A stretch of 64,000 nt of DNA from CAVVZJ01 sp963752755 (GTDB taxonomy: Bacteria; Planctomycetota; Planctomycetia; Isosphaerales; Isosphaeraceae): assembly GCA_963752755.1 (NCBI GenBank), contig CAVVZJ010000001.1:2046001-2110000 (forward strand). The letters are read 5' to 3'. Shown here one piece after another: positions 8,368 through 21,036 of the stretch. The notes beneath the pieces were generated by a model that worked only from the letters and a program-made list of their open reading frames with translations, was not told the origin of the DNA and did no database searches. Made by a program: the position numbers and the translations under genes. Numbering within the stretch: the stretch's first letter is position 1; the number at the start of each line of letters is the position of its first letter.

Positions 8368-11300
8368 ATGACGCGGGCCTGGCCTCGCCTCCTGGTCTAT
8401 GCTCCGTCGGGAATGGGAAATCCGGCCCCGGTCGTGGCCGCGGGCCGCGCAGGCGTGCTCGGCGTGCTCGACTTCGCCTCCTGCTTTGACGCGAGCCTGG
8501 CCGTGGAGTCTGCCCAGCGGATCACGGCTTACCTTGATGTCCCATTCGGTTTACGACTGCCTGCCGACGCCCTGAAGGCATGCTTGCTGCGTGAGGTCGC
8601 CGGGGCGGCGGTAGTCCTGATTCTCACCGAGTCGGAGGGGGACGACTGGGCGTGCCCGCTGGCGGAGGCGCGGGAACTCGGACTCCGGGCGGTGGCCGAG
8701 GTCACGTCGTCGGAAAGGGCGGCCTCGGCCGTCGTGGCGGGATGTGAGGGGCTGGTGCTGGCCGGCAACGAGGCGGGCGGAGCCGGGGCGGACGAGTCGA
8801 GCCTCGTACTGCTCCAGGCGGTGAGGAAGCGGATCGGCGATGGCTTGCCGGTCTGGGTCCGGGGCGGGATCGGACCACACGGGGCGGCGGCCTGCGTGGC
8901 GGCGGGGGCCACCGGCGTGGTGCTCGATGGCGCGGTGTTGCTGGCCCGCGAGTCGCCCCTGTCGGCCGAGGATCGGCAATGGGTGGGCCGGTTCGACGGC
9001 TCGGAGACGGTCGTCGTGGGACGGCCTGGGTCGCGGCAGCGGCTGTTCGCCCTCCCCGTCGCGCCGGTGCTGGGGCGATTGCGCGAGGCGGCCGAGGCGG
9101 GGAAGGAATCCTGGCCGTTGGCCTGGAGGAAGGAAGTCGGCTGGGGGTCGGGGCAGGCGCGGCCGGTCGGGCAGGACGCGGCGTTTGCAGCCGACCTGGC
9201 GGCCCGGTTCGTAACGGTCGGCGGGATCGTGCAGGCGGTCGAGCGGGCCATCGACGACGGAATTCGCAAGGCGCGGGAAGTCCGACCGCTGGCGGAGAAC
9301 GGTCCACTGGCGGTCGCACACGGCACACGATTCCCGATCGTCCAGGGGCCGATGACCCGGGTGAGCGATACGGTGGCCTTCGCCGAGGCGGTGGCCACGG
9401 GCGGGGCCTTGCCGTTCCTGGCGCTGGCTTTGATGCGGGGCGAGGAGTGCCGAGGCTTGCTGACGGAGGCCGCGGCCCGACTGCACGGGAGGTCCTGGGG
9501 AGTCGGAATCCTGGGCTTCGTACCGCCGGAACTCCGCAGGGAGCAGGTCGAGGCAATCCGCGAGGCGCGGCCGCCATTCGCGTTGATCGCGGGGGGTCGG
9601 CCCGATCAGGCTCGCGAGCTGGAAGGGCAGGGGATCGCGACCTACTTGCACGCCCCGTCGCCGGGCTTGCTGAGGCAGTTCCTCAGGGACGGCGCCCGCC
9701 GATTTGTACTGGAAGGCCGGGAGTGCGGTGGGCACGTTGGACCGCGTTCGAGCCTGGTTCTCTGGGAGCAGGGAGTCGCAGTCGTCCAGGAGGCGATCGA
9801 GCGATCGGGAGTGGTCGCGGAGGAAGTTCACCTGCTCTTTGCCGGCGGCATCCACGACGCGCGGTCGGCGGCGGCGGTGGCCGCCCTGGCGGCACCGCTG
9901 GCGGAGCGAGGGGTGAAGATCGGGGTCTTGATGGGGACGGCGTACCTGTTCACGGAGGAGGCTGTTGCGACGGGTGCCATCGTCCCCGGCTTTCAGGCCG
10001 AGGCGATCGCCTGCATGAGGACGGTCTTGCTGGAGACAGGTCCCGGCCATGAGGTCCGTGTCAGTCCGACGCCCTTCGCCACGCGGTTCGAGGCGGAGCG
10101 GCGACGCTTGCGGACGGAGGGGCGTTCGCCGGAGGAGATCCGCGAGGCGCTGGAGCGGCTCAACACGGGACGTTTGCGGGTCGCGGCCAAGGGGGTCGAT
10201 CGAGCGGAAGGTGCGGGAACGCCGCTGGTCGAGATTCATCCGTACGACCAGCACGACCGCGGGGTGTACATGCTCGGGCAGGTGGCCGCCTTGCGCGAGC
10301 GGGTCGTGACGATCAGCGAGCTGCACCGGACGATCACGCGAAGCTCGAAGGCGTGGCTGGAACGGGTCGAGGTGGAGAAGGGCGGCGAGCCCGCTGAAGT
10401 GTCGCGTCCTTCCGAGGTTGCGATCGTCGGCATGGCGGCGATCATGCCGGGGGCGGAGGACGTTCGCACCTTCTGGGAAAACACCCTCCGCGGCGTCGAT
10501 GCGATCACCGAGATCCCGGCCGATCGCTGGGACTGGCGCGACAACTACGATCCGGACCCGAAGGCGCCCGACAAGATCATGTCGAGGTGGGGCGGGTTCA
10601 TTCCCGAGATTCCCTTCGATCCGCTGCGATACGGGATGCCGCCTTCGAGCGTGCCGTCGATCGAGCCGATGCAGTTGCTCACCCTGGAGGTCGTCCGCCG
10701 CGCGATCGAGGACGCCGGGTATCGCGATCGCCCATTCGCCCGCGAGCGAACGGCCGTCGTGCTCGGCGCCGGTGGCGGCGCGGCGCAACTGGCGATGGGA
10801 TATGCCGTGCGTTCGTACCTACCCCTGATCGAGCGGGCAACGGGCGAGGAGTTGTCGTCCTGTCGCACGCTGCTACCGGAATGGACCGAGGATTCGTTCC
10901 CGGGCATCCTGCTGAACGTGGCGGCCGGTCGGGTGGCCAATCGGTTCGATCTGGGCGGGGCGAATTACACGGTAGATGCGGCGTGCGGCTCGTCGCTGGC
11001 GGCGGCGGCTATGGCGGTCCGCGAACTGGAGTCGGGAGCGGCGGACGTGGTGATCCTCGGCGGGGCCGATACGGTTCAGAATCCGTTCACATACCTGGCT
11101 TTCAGCAAGTCGCACGCCTTCTCTCCGAAGGGGCGTTGCCGGCCGTTCGACGCCTCGGCCGACGGCATCGTGATCAGTGAAGGGGTGGCGGCTCTGGTCC
11201 TGAAGCGTCGGGCCGACGCGGAGCGCGACGGCGATCGAATCTACGCCGTGATCCAGGGACTCGGTGCCTCCAGCGACGGCCGGGCCAAGGGCCTGACGGC

Positions 11301-14300
11301 GCCGAGGCTGGAGGGGCAGGTGTCGGCCTTGCGTCGGGCGTATGCAAAGGCGGGGGTCTCGCCGGCCACAGTGGGTTACGTCGAGGCGCACGGGACCGGG
11401 ACGGCGGCGGGTGATCTGTCGGAGGTCGGAGCCCTGAGCCGGGTCTTCAGCGATGCGGGTGCCGCGACGGGCTCGTGTGCGCTCGGATCAGTCAAGTCGC
11501 TCGTCGGCCACACGAAGTGCGCCGCGGGCCTGGCAGGGCTGATCAACGCCTCGCTGGCTCTCTACCACAAGGTTTTACCGCCGACGATCGGTGTCGTCTC
11601 TCCGAACCCGCGGGCCGACTTCGCAACGAGCCCCTTCCACCTGAGCACCGCGACGCGGCCCTGGCTCCACGATGGCCGTGTTGGCCCCAGGCGGGCGGGC
11701 GTGAGCGCCTTCGGGTTCGGGGGGACAAATTTCCATGCAGTTCTTGAAGAATATGTTCGTGACCCGATCCCGGCGCCGGGACCCTGGAAGACGTGGCCGG
11801 CCGAGTTGCTGGTCTGGAACGCGGAGGACCGTGAGGGGCTGCTAGGAGCGTTGGACCGGTTTGCGATGGCTCTGGAGGGTCCCTACGCGGCCAGTTTGAC
11901 CGATCTCGCGGCCGGTCTGGCGGAACGCGGTCCGGGGAGGCGCGGGGATCACACCGGCTGGCGATCGTGGCGTTGAGCCGTGACGATTTGCGATCGAAGC
12001 TCGCCCGGGCTCGCGAGATCATCGGGGCGGGAACGCAGGCGATGACCGATCCGACGGGAATCTTCCTGGATGACCGAGGCGTTCCAGGGACGCCGCCGAA
12101 GGCTGGCGTTCCTGTTTCCGGGTCAGGGGAGCCAGTCTCCCGACATGCTCGGCGAGCTGGCCGTGACGTTCCCGGTCAGTGCGGGAGGGGTTCCAGGCGT
12201 TCGATGATGCCATGCGGGCCCGCGGCCTGACACCGATCGGGCCGCGGATCTTCGCGCCTCCGGCGTTCGACGAAGCCGGGAACGGGGCGCGTCGGAACGC
12301 GATCCAGGCACCCGAGCTGGCACAGCCGGCACTCGGGGCGGCGTGTACGGCGTTGGTGGAATGGCTCCGCGTTCTTGGCGTGGAGCCCGACGCGCTGGCG
12401 GGTCACAGCTTCGGCGAGCTGGTGGCGCTCCAGGCGGCAGGGGTCTGGTCGCGGGAGGACCTGGCGGAGCTGTCCGAGGCACGGGGACGCTGGATGAGTG
12501 AGGCTGCGGCGTGATGGCGAGCCGGGTGGCATGGCGGCGCCTGGCCGTCGGGCCGGAGGGTGTCGTTGAGCTGCTGAAGGGCCTCGACGACGTCTGGCCG
12601 GTGAACTGGAACGGTCCGTCGCAGACGGTGATCTCGGGGACGGCGCGCTCGGTGGCCATTGCCGTGGTGGAACGGGCCAGGTCGCGGGGTTTGCGAGCCC
12701 AGCCGATCGCCGTGGCGGGGGCGTTTCACGCGCCGGTGATGGGAGCCGTGGAGGCCCGCCTGACGAGCAGCGGCCGCGGAACGGATCAAGGCTCCGCCGC
12801 AATGTCCGGTCTACTCGAACGTCAACGCCGAGCCGTATCCGCCGGACCCGCGGGCTCGTCGCCGAGTGGGTGGGCCGGCACGTCGCGAGCCCGGTCCAGT
12901 TCGCCGCGATGATCGAGGAAATGCACGCGGACGGCGTCCGCATCTTCGTCGAGGTCGGCCCCGGCTCGACCCTGACACCGCTCGTCGGCTCGATCCTCAG
13001 CGGACGTCCGCATCAGGCGATCGCGATCGATCGGCCGGGCCTGGGTGGCCTGACTGCGGCTTTGCAGGCGCTGGGACGTCTCTTCGTGGCAGGTGTATCG
13101 TTGCGCCTGGATCGGCTCCACGTTGGCCGCTCGCCGCGACCGCTCGACCCGCAGTCGTTCCTGCCCCAGGGCGAACGAGCCGGAACGGTCACCGACGACC
13201 TGGCTGGTCAACGGCGCCCGCGCGCGGCCGGTGAACGGTCCGGTTCCGAGACTGCTGGGGGCGACGGCGAGTGACTGGCCGGCGCGGGTTCCTGTTCGCG
13301 ATGGTGACGAGGGTCGCCAACGACCGGACCAGCTCACTTCGACGAACGCGGGTCATGTGACGACCGATCACCATCGTCTTGATGGGCCCTCGGTGCCTTT
13401 CACGCGTCCTCATGTGGCGTCGCCGGGGGTCGCGGAGGTCGTGGTCGCCTTTCAGGAGACGATGCGGAACTTCCTCCGAACCCAGCAGGCCACGATGCTG
13501 GACTACCTGAGGTCGTCGGGACGCCCCCGCCGGGAACCCACCTGTGGAGGTCGGAACGGGGCTGGACCAGACTGCTGCCGCGAAGGAACGTCTGTCTCGT
13601 CTGCCCGAAGTTAAAGCCGAGGATCGACCGCGAAAGACACACGAACCGTGAGAAGTCCTCGGACGGCGAAACCGGTGAGATCACCGCCGACGCTCTTGCA
13701 AATCGTGCGGGAACGTACCGGGATATCCCCCCGAGATTCTCCGGTTCGATCTGGACCTGGAAGCCGATCTCGGGATCGATTCGATCAAGCGTGTGGAGAT
13801 CCTCGGGAGCTTGCGCGACGTCCTTCCCGGGCTGAGACGGGAGGAGGATGCCACCTCGATGGACGACCTGGCGCGGGCGCGAACGCTCGGGGAGATCGTG
13901 GCGCGCCTGGAGCCGAACGGTGGGGTCGGTGTCGAGGGGATCGCCCGGACGGGAAAGAGCCGGCACGACCCGCGGGCGGTCGGGGACTCGCATTCCGGCG
14001 TGCGGCGACTCTTGCTGGAGCCGTGCGTGGCGGACCTGTCCACCGAGACAGCGGGACTGGCCGCAGGCGGGTTGGTCCTGGTGACGGACGATGGCCGCGG
14101 CATCGCGCGGGAGGTCGCGGCCGACCTGAGGGCGCTGGGATATCGGGTGGTCCGGGTCCGGCATGGGGTGTCCGAGGGGGACGTGGAGGGAGTGAACCTG
14201 GCCTCCGAGGCGGCGGTCGGGGCCTTGCTGGATCGGGTCCGGGAGCAAGGCGAGCTGGCGGGGATCGTCCACCTACTGCCGTTGCGTGCTCAGGGTGGGA

Positions 14301-15609
14301 CGGGGCTCGACCCCGCGGCCTGGTCGGCCCGGCTTGGGCCCGGAGGTTCGCGGGCTGTATCTCCTGGCCCGGGCGGCGGCCGACGACCTGGCCCGGGCGG
14401 CAACGCGAGGCGGGGCGTGTCTTGATCGCGGGCACGTCGCTCGGCGGGACCTTCGGTGCAGGTGTCGCGGCGCCGCCGGACTTCTTCCCTGGTCAGGGGG
14501 GCGTCGCGGGCCTGGTGAAGACCCTGGCGCACGAGTGGCCGGGCGTCCGGTCGCGGGTGGTCGATTTCGACCCGACCGAGGTCGTCGAGGTGATCGCGGC
14601 CAACGTCGTTCACGAGGTCTTCGCCAGGGAAAGGCGAGCCGAGGTCGGCTACCGCGAGGGGCGACGGCTGGCGCTTGCAGACGGTCGCAACGCCGCTGGA
14701 ATGGACGCGGAGTCGAGGGCGGCCTCCTCAAGCCGGGCGAGCCGGTGGTCCTGACCGGCGGGGCGCGCGGGATCACGGCGGCGGTCGCGACCGAACTGGC
14801 CGAGGCGCTGGCGGCCGACGCTCCTGCTGATCGGATCGGGCCCGCGACCGGCTTCGCAGGAAGACCCGGAGACGGCTGGTATCCAGGACAGCTCCGAGCT
14901 GAAGGCGGCGCTGCTCGCGAGGCTTCGACGGCAGCGGGGAGACGTCGGACCGACCGAGCTGGAGCGAGCGTTCTTGGGTTTGCGGCGAGAGCGGGAGGTT
15001 CGTGAAAACTTGAGAGCCCTTGAACACCTGGGGGCTGCGGTCCGCTATGCCCAGGCGGACGTCCGCGATCCGGCCGCGCTCGGGCGGGTGCTCGATGCCT
15101 GGAGAGACGAGTTCGGGCCGCCGGTCGGTCTGATCCATGGGGCCGGAGTGATCCGTGACAAGCTGCTCAGGGACAAGACGCCCGAGTCGTTTGATCAAGT
15201 GATCGGGACGAAGCTCGAAGGGGCCATTCACCTCGCCCGCGCGATCGACGCGGAGCGACTGCGGTTCGCGGCGTTCTTCTCGTCGGTGGCCGGTCGGTTT
15301 GGCAACCGTGGCCAGGCCGACTATGCGGCGGCCAATGAAGCCTTGAACAAGCTGGCGCTCTGGCTCGATCGCCGCTGGAAGGGGCGTGTGGTGGCGATGG
15401 TGTGGGGGCCCTGGTCGAGCGTGGGGATGGTCTCCGACCTGGAGAGCCATCTGAGCCGTCGCGGTCTGGGTCTGATCCCGCCGGATGTCGGTCGCTCGCG
15501 ACTGGTGGAGGAGCTGCTGTACGGCCGCAAGGGGGACGTCGAGGTGGTGGTCGCCGGAGACCTCGGACCGCTCGCTGGCCCGGCCGGGGTCGGGGAGGAA
15601 CAGGCATGA
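8368..15609 (+). CDS. Iterative type I PKS/PUFA-synthase-like megasynthase A (ER-ER-KS-AT-ACP-KR), frameshifted
   Basis: Domains in order: a first nitronate-monooxygenase/2-NPD barrel (residues 5-210, GNEAGG motif); a second, stronger one (315-560, ECGGHVGP), of the PfaD enoylreductase type; a ketosynthase (680-1127) with intact Cys873 (VDAACGSSL), His1008 (EAHGTGT) and His1048 (VGHTKCAAG); an acyltransferase (GQGSQ near 12118, GHSFGE with Ser at 12407); an ACP (LGIDSIKR, Ser codon at 13781); and a ketoreductase (LTGGARGI near 14750, then the Ser/Tyr region FFSSVAGRFGNRGQADYAAA). Bases 8368-11940 are one clean frame. Between 11945 and 14810 the frame changes about 13 times (near 11945, 12085, 12175, 12508, 12540, 12770, 12855, 13185, 13722, 14340, 14400, 14720, 14806) and returns to the original frame. 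The stop overlaps the next start (ATGA). It would build a reduced acyl chain. Either the assembly is noisy here or the gene is decayed. Confidence 0.85.
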
Positions 15610-18600
15610 ACGGGAACGGGAATGGCTCGGGAGGACTCCACGAACGCCCGGACGCCAACGGAGACAGTGCGCCTGCCGATCGGGAATCGGAGAGTGCCCG
15701 ATCAGCGGCAAGGTCCGCGATCGGACGCGGGAGGAAGCGACGGCCGCTCGACATCGCGATCGTTGGCATGGCCTGCCGGTTCCCCGGGGCGCCGGACCTG
15801 GCGACGTACTGGGCCAACCTGCTCGCGGCTCACGACGCGACGAGTGAAGTGCCTCGGGATCGCTGGGACCCGGACGAGTTCTGCGACCCGTCGGCGCCAG
15901 CGTTGGTCAACGATCGCGTACCTTGCCGTCGTGGCGGCTACCTGGAGGGGCCGTTGCCGTTCGACCCGTCAGCCTTCGGGATCATGCCGGTGGCGGTCGA
16001 GGGGGGCGAACCAGAGCAGTTCCTCGTGCTGGAGGCGGCGCAGCGGGCGCTGCTGGATGCCGGCTTGCCCGAGGGTGTGCCCGATGGCCGGCGGGTCGAG
16101 GTCGTCATCGGTCGGGGCAACTACTTCAATCGTGGCAACCTCGTACGACTCCAGCACGGTCGGATCGTTTCGCAGACGCTACAGATCTTGCGGGCGTTGC
16201 ATCCCGAGTGGTCCGATGCCGAGTTCGACGCGATCCGGATGGATCTGAAATCGAGCCTGCCACCTTTCGGGGCCGATACGATCACGGGCCAGATCACCAA
16301 CGCGACCGCCGGGCGAGTCGCGAGCCGTCTGAACTTCCGGGGTGCCAGCTTCGTCGTGGACGCGGCCAGCGCCTCGTCGCTGGTGGCGCTGGACCTCGGG
16401 GCCAGGGCGCTGGTCGAGAAGCGGGCCGACCTGGCGGTCGTGGGTGCGGTATACATCCAGTCGGATGTCGATTTTCCGATGGTCTTCGCACAGCTTGGGG
16501 CGCTGTCCCGGGGGGGGCGGAGTCGGCCGTTTGCGAGGGAGTCGGACGGGCTCTTGCCGGGCGAGGGGGTCGGCGTGGTCGTGCTGAAGCGACTCGCCGA
16601 CGCCGAGCGCGACGGACACCGGATCTACGCGGTAGTTCGTGGCGTCGGCCTGGCGAGCGACGGTCGGGGGCCGGGTCTGGCGACACCAGACCCACGCGGT
16701 CACGCATTGGCCATGCGGCGGGCCTACCGACGGGCGGGGATCGAGCCGGCTCAGGTCGATCTGATCGAAGGTCATGGCCTGGGCGTGCCGTCGGCGGATC
16801 GGGCGGAGTTGAAAGCCTTGAGGAAGGTCTTCCCGCCATCGCGACGTCGGGTGCTGGGAGCCGTTTCCTCGATGATCGGCCATGCCATGCCGGCAGCCGG
16901 GATGGCCGGCCTGATCAAGACAGCCCTGGCGTTACACCACCGTTTGCTGCCACCCACGCTGCACGCGGAATCACCCCACCCACTCCTTAACGACGCCCGG
17001 TCACCGGCCCGGCTGAATGAGTCGGCTCGACCGTGGGTCCACGGCGAGGTCTCGCGACCCAGGCGGCGCGGCCGTGAATGCCTTCGGTTTCTCTGGGATC
17101 AGCGCCCACGCCGTGCTGGAGGAGCACGCCGCCTCGGCCGAGTCGCCCACGTCCCCCGGCGCCTTGCTCTCCTGGGAGAGCGAGGCCATCCTGCTCGGTG
17201 CTCCCGACCGTTCCGCCTGGCTGGAACTCGCCCGCGCCTTGATCGAGTGGATCGACTCCCGAACCGACAGCACGCTGAAGGATCTGGCTTTCACGCTCAA
17301 CGTCGGACAGCCGCTCTATCCGTTCCGGGTCGGAATCGTCGCGGCCTCCTGCGAGGACCTGAAGGCACGATTGCATTACTTGATCCAACGATTGAGCGAC
17401 TTTTCATGCCGGTCGATTCGCGATGCGCGAGGGTGCGTATCACTGGTCCGAGCCGCTGTCGGGTCCGGGCCGACTGGCGTTCGTCTTCCCAGGCGAGGGG
17501 TCGCAGTATCAGGGGATGCTGTCGGACCTCTACGCCCATTTTCCGGAGATCCAGCGACCGTTTGATCGGGGCGACCGGGTGGCGATGGAACGGAACCAAC
17601 CCGTCCTTCCGAGCGAGATTCTTTTCGGCGCGACGTGGGGAGTCGTCGTCAGAGTTGTGGGCGATGGGAACGGCGGTCAATGTCGTGCTCTCCGCTCAGT
17701 GGGGCCTTTATCAGCTCCTGACGCGGCTCGGACTGCGTCCGGATGCGGTCGCCGGGCACAGCAGCGGCGAATTCCTCGCCCTGGGGGCGGCGGGCGCTCT
17801 TGCGGATCGATCGGCGGTTCGAGGACCGGCTGGCGGCACTGGGCAACGTGTTCGAGCAACTCGAAGGATCGGGGAAGTGTCCCGGTCGCGGAACTGGTCG
17901 CCGTGGCCGCCGATCGGTCACGAGTCGAGGCGGCCTGTCGGACGCTCGGCGCCGAGGCGAGCGTGGCCATGGACAATTGCCCGCATCAGGTGGTGCTCGC
18001 CATTGCCGCCGAGCAGGCCGCCGCGCTGGTTGACAGCGTCTGCGCGGCGAGGGAGTGGTCTGCGAGAAGCTTGCCGTTCGCGCGGGCTTACCACACACCT
18101 GCGTTCGCGAACGGCATTGGGGCCATTGCGACAGTTCTTCCGGGACATCCCGCTGGAGAAACCGCGCGTGGCACTCTACTCGTGTGCCACGGCAGCACGG
18201 ATGTCCGACGATCCCGACGCGATCCGCCAACTCGCTGTCGAGCAATGGGCGCGGCCGGTTGCCTTCCGGCCGATGATCGAGGCGATGCATGACGATGGAG
18301 TCCGTTTGTTCGTTGAGGTCGGGCGCCCGGGGCAACCTGACCGGCTTCATCGAGGACACGCTTCGCGGCCGACCTGGAATGGCGATTGCGGCCAATCTGC
18401 CGAGGCGTTCCGGCCTGACGCAGTTGAACCACCTTGTCGCCGCGCTCTTCGCTCAGGGGTCCCGATCCGGCCGGATCATCTTTACCTCCGTCGGCGTCCC
18501 GAACGGATCGACCTCGCGGCGCCGTGACACGACGCGATCCACCGCGATCGCTTGCACTCGGGTTTCCCGAGATGCGACTCTCGGAGTCGCTGATCACGTC

Positions 18601-20905
18601 TCTCCGAACCCGCCAGAGCCCGGCATCGCCGGCGTTGCCCACCGGACCGGACTCTGAGGGAGTCCTTCCGATCCCTGCACGACAGGCGGAGTTTGCGGAC
18701 GACGCGATGGTGGCGTACTTCGAGACAATGGACGAATTCCTCGCGGTGCAACAAGAGATCATGGCAGCCTATCTAAAACGATCCTCAAACGAGTCGAGCC
18801 CCCCGGAAATTCGAGCCAGCTCGGACCAACCCAACCGTGAAATCCAGGACGCGAAGGCGACCGCACCACTCGCGCCGACCCCAAACGAATCCGCGCCTGC
18901 CTCCTCACCGACGTGTGCGAGCCTGGAGACCATCCTGCTCGAAAAGGTCGCGACCCGGACAGGATATCCTCGGGAGATGCTCGGATTGGACCTCGACCTG
19001 GAAGCTGATCTCGGGATCGACTCGATCAAGCGCGTCGAGATCCTGGGCGATCTTCAGGGGCACGGGCTCGTGCCGCACGACCTGGACAAGGACGCTCTCA
19101 CCCAGTCGCGGACGCTCCGCCAGTTGCTCGATCGGCTCGATGTCGAGCGGCCGAACGTCGGGGGAGAGCCGAGGTGGCCCTGGATTGGCGAGGTGCGTTC
19201 GCTCCAGCCGGGCGTCAAGGTCATTGCCGAGCGACGGCTCGATCTTCGAAGCGACCCGATCGCGGAGCATCACACGCTGGGCGGCCGACGGGTCTCGGCG
19301 GTCGATCGAGAACGTAAAGGACTGCCGGTCGTGCCGTTCACGGTGATGGCGGAGATGCTAGCGGAGGCCGCGGCCTTGCTCGTCCCGGGACGAGCCTGGA
19401 CGGCGCTCCGGGAGATTACGGCCCATCGCTGGATTCCGTACGAGTCGGAGCCGGTGACTCTGGTCATCGAGGGATACCGCGATCCGTCGCGCCCAGAGGA
19501 AGTTCGCGTGACCATCACGAACCGGGGAAATTCGGGCCCGAGTGCGCGACCGCCGGGTGACGGACCGGTGGTCGAGGGAACCGTCGTCTTCGCCGATTCG
19601 CGGTCTGAGGCGCCGATTGCTGGCGACTTCACGCTCGAAGCCGCGGGACCGAGCAATTTCACGGCGGATCAGCTTTACCACGAGGGCTGGCTCTTTCATG
19701 GTCCGGCCTTGCAGGGCCTGGCGAGGGTCGGTCTGTCCGCGCCGTCGGGAATTGAAGGGACCATCCGGGTGCTTTCCCATCGGCCGATTCTGACCAAGAA
19801 CACAACGAACGGATTACTGACAGATGTGATTGTGTTAGATTCATTCACGCATTTGCTGGGGTGCTGGAGTCTGGATCAGTTGCAGGAAGGTGAAGTCGTC
19901 TTCCCCCTACGGCTCACCGAGTTAACGATTCACGGTGAAGATCCGCCCGAGGGAACGGAGGTCGCCTGCCGGATTCAAGTCCGCGACGTGGAGCGGTATC
20001 GTCTCCGGGCCGACGCCGAGATCGTCCGGCCCGATGGGCGAGTCTGGATGCGTCTCCAGGGCTGGGAGGACTGGCGGTTTTACTGGCCCCATTGCTACCG
20101 CGACCAGTTTCGAATGCCCGAACATACTTTTCTGGGTGAGCGACTGGAGGTTCCGTCACTGCCTTCTGATGCTGTGGCCGTCTGGCTCGAACCGCCGGCC
20201 GATTTCGCCAGGCCGATCTGGAGTGACGTGCTGGAAGCTGTGCAGCTCGACCCCGAGGAACGGTCGGAGTTGCGGGCGTTGCCAGGGCCACGGAAGCGCC
20301 GGACATCGCGGCTCTGGGGCCGTGTCGCGGCCAAGGAGGCCGTGCGGAGAGTGCTGGCCGATCGAGGAAGCGAGCCGCACTATCCGGCCGATCTGGTCAT
20401 CGTGGCCGATCGCTACGGTCGGCCCCGACTCCGATCCAGGCTTACGCCGGAGGCGGGCGAAGAAGAAGCTTCGGTCTCGATCGCACACACCGAGGGCGTG
20501 GCGATCGCCCTGGCGGCACTCAGCCCGGAAGCCCGCGTCGGGATCGACGTGGAGCGGATCGTCGATCGGGAAACCGGCTTCGAAGAGCTGGCGTTCTCGG
20601 AGTCGGAGCGGTCGCTTCTGGACCAGTTGACCGCGGACGGGACATCCCGGGCGGAGTGGGTGGCGCGGTTCTGGTGCGCCAAGGAGGCGGCAGGCAAGTC
20701 GACCGGTCGTGGCTTGATGGTCGGTCCGGCGAGCGTGGAAGTGTTGGGCTGGGAGGTGAGCAAACAATCGTTGTGCATCGCCCTCGGACCCGATCTACGA
20801 GCTGCCTGCCCGGAATGGTCCGGCAGCCGTCGATCCGTGTCTTCACTGCGACGCGAGGCAAATTTGCCTGGGCATGGACGCTGGGAGAAAATGCCAATGA
20901 TTTAA
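15606..20905 (+). CDS. PUFA-synthase-like megasynthase B (KS with Ser for Cys, AT, ACP, DH, PPTase), frameshifted
   Basis: Starts at an ATG overlapping the stop of megasynthase A, with GGGGAGGAA upstream. The ketosynthase (residues 50-490) has VDAASASSL where VDAAC is expected, so residue 255 is Ser. The two histidines are kept (His390 in EGHGLGV, His426 in MIGHAMPAAG). It may be a decarboxylating or chain-length-factor-like KS. Next come an AT (GEGSQYQGM, GHSSGE with Ser at 17760), an ACP (LGIDSIKR, Ser codon at 19022), a double-hotdog dehydratase (HHTLGG near 19270, LDSFTHLLG near 19840) and a C-terminal Sfp-type phosphopantetheinyl transferase (VSIAHTEG, VGIDVERI, WCAKEA), which could activate the ACPs in cis. 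The frame changes about nine times between 17060 and 18525, across the end of the KS and the AT; the KS core and the ACP-DH-PPTase part are clean. Confidence 0.85.
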
Positions 20906-21036
20906 TATTATTGATTTACATAATTATAGATATTTCATATAAACTAGATTTTCTTGTTCAGGGGAGAAGGGATCGGAATCAAATCGTCGATAAGATCTGA
21001 GGTCGACCGGCCGGAACCAGGAAACGGAGACATTTC
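20906..21036. promoter_or_regulatory. AT-rich spacer before the free ACP gene
   Basis: Bases 20906-20960 are almost pure A/T (for example TTAATATTATTGATTTAC) in otherwise GC-rich DNA. This is a plausible place for an internal promoter that would uncouple the ACP and tailoring genes from the megasynthases. Several TATAAT-like hexamers can be read, so I cannot assign one. Confidence 0.35.

Noticed and set aside
11945..14810. Programmed ribosomal frameshifting in megasynthase A
   Set aside because: Too many changes in both directions and no consistent slippery heptamer plus pseudoknot; indel errors or decay fit better.
8368..20905. Ladderane or true polyunsaturated fatty acid synthase
   Set aside because: The order of domains, single ACPs instead of a tandem array, a PKS-type dehydratase and a Ser-substituted KS do not match PfaA-D; only a distant relation is supported.
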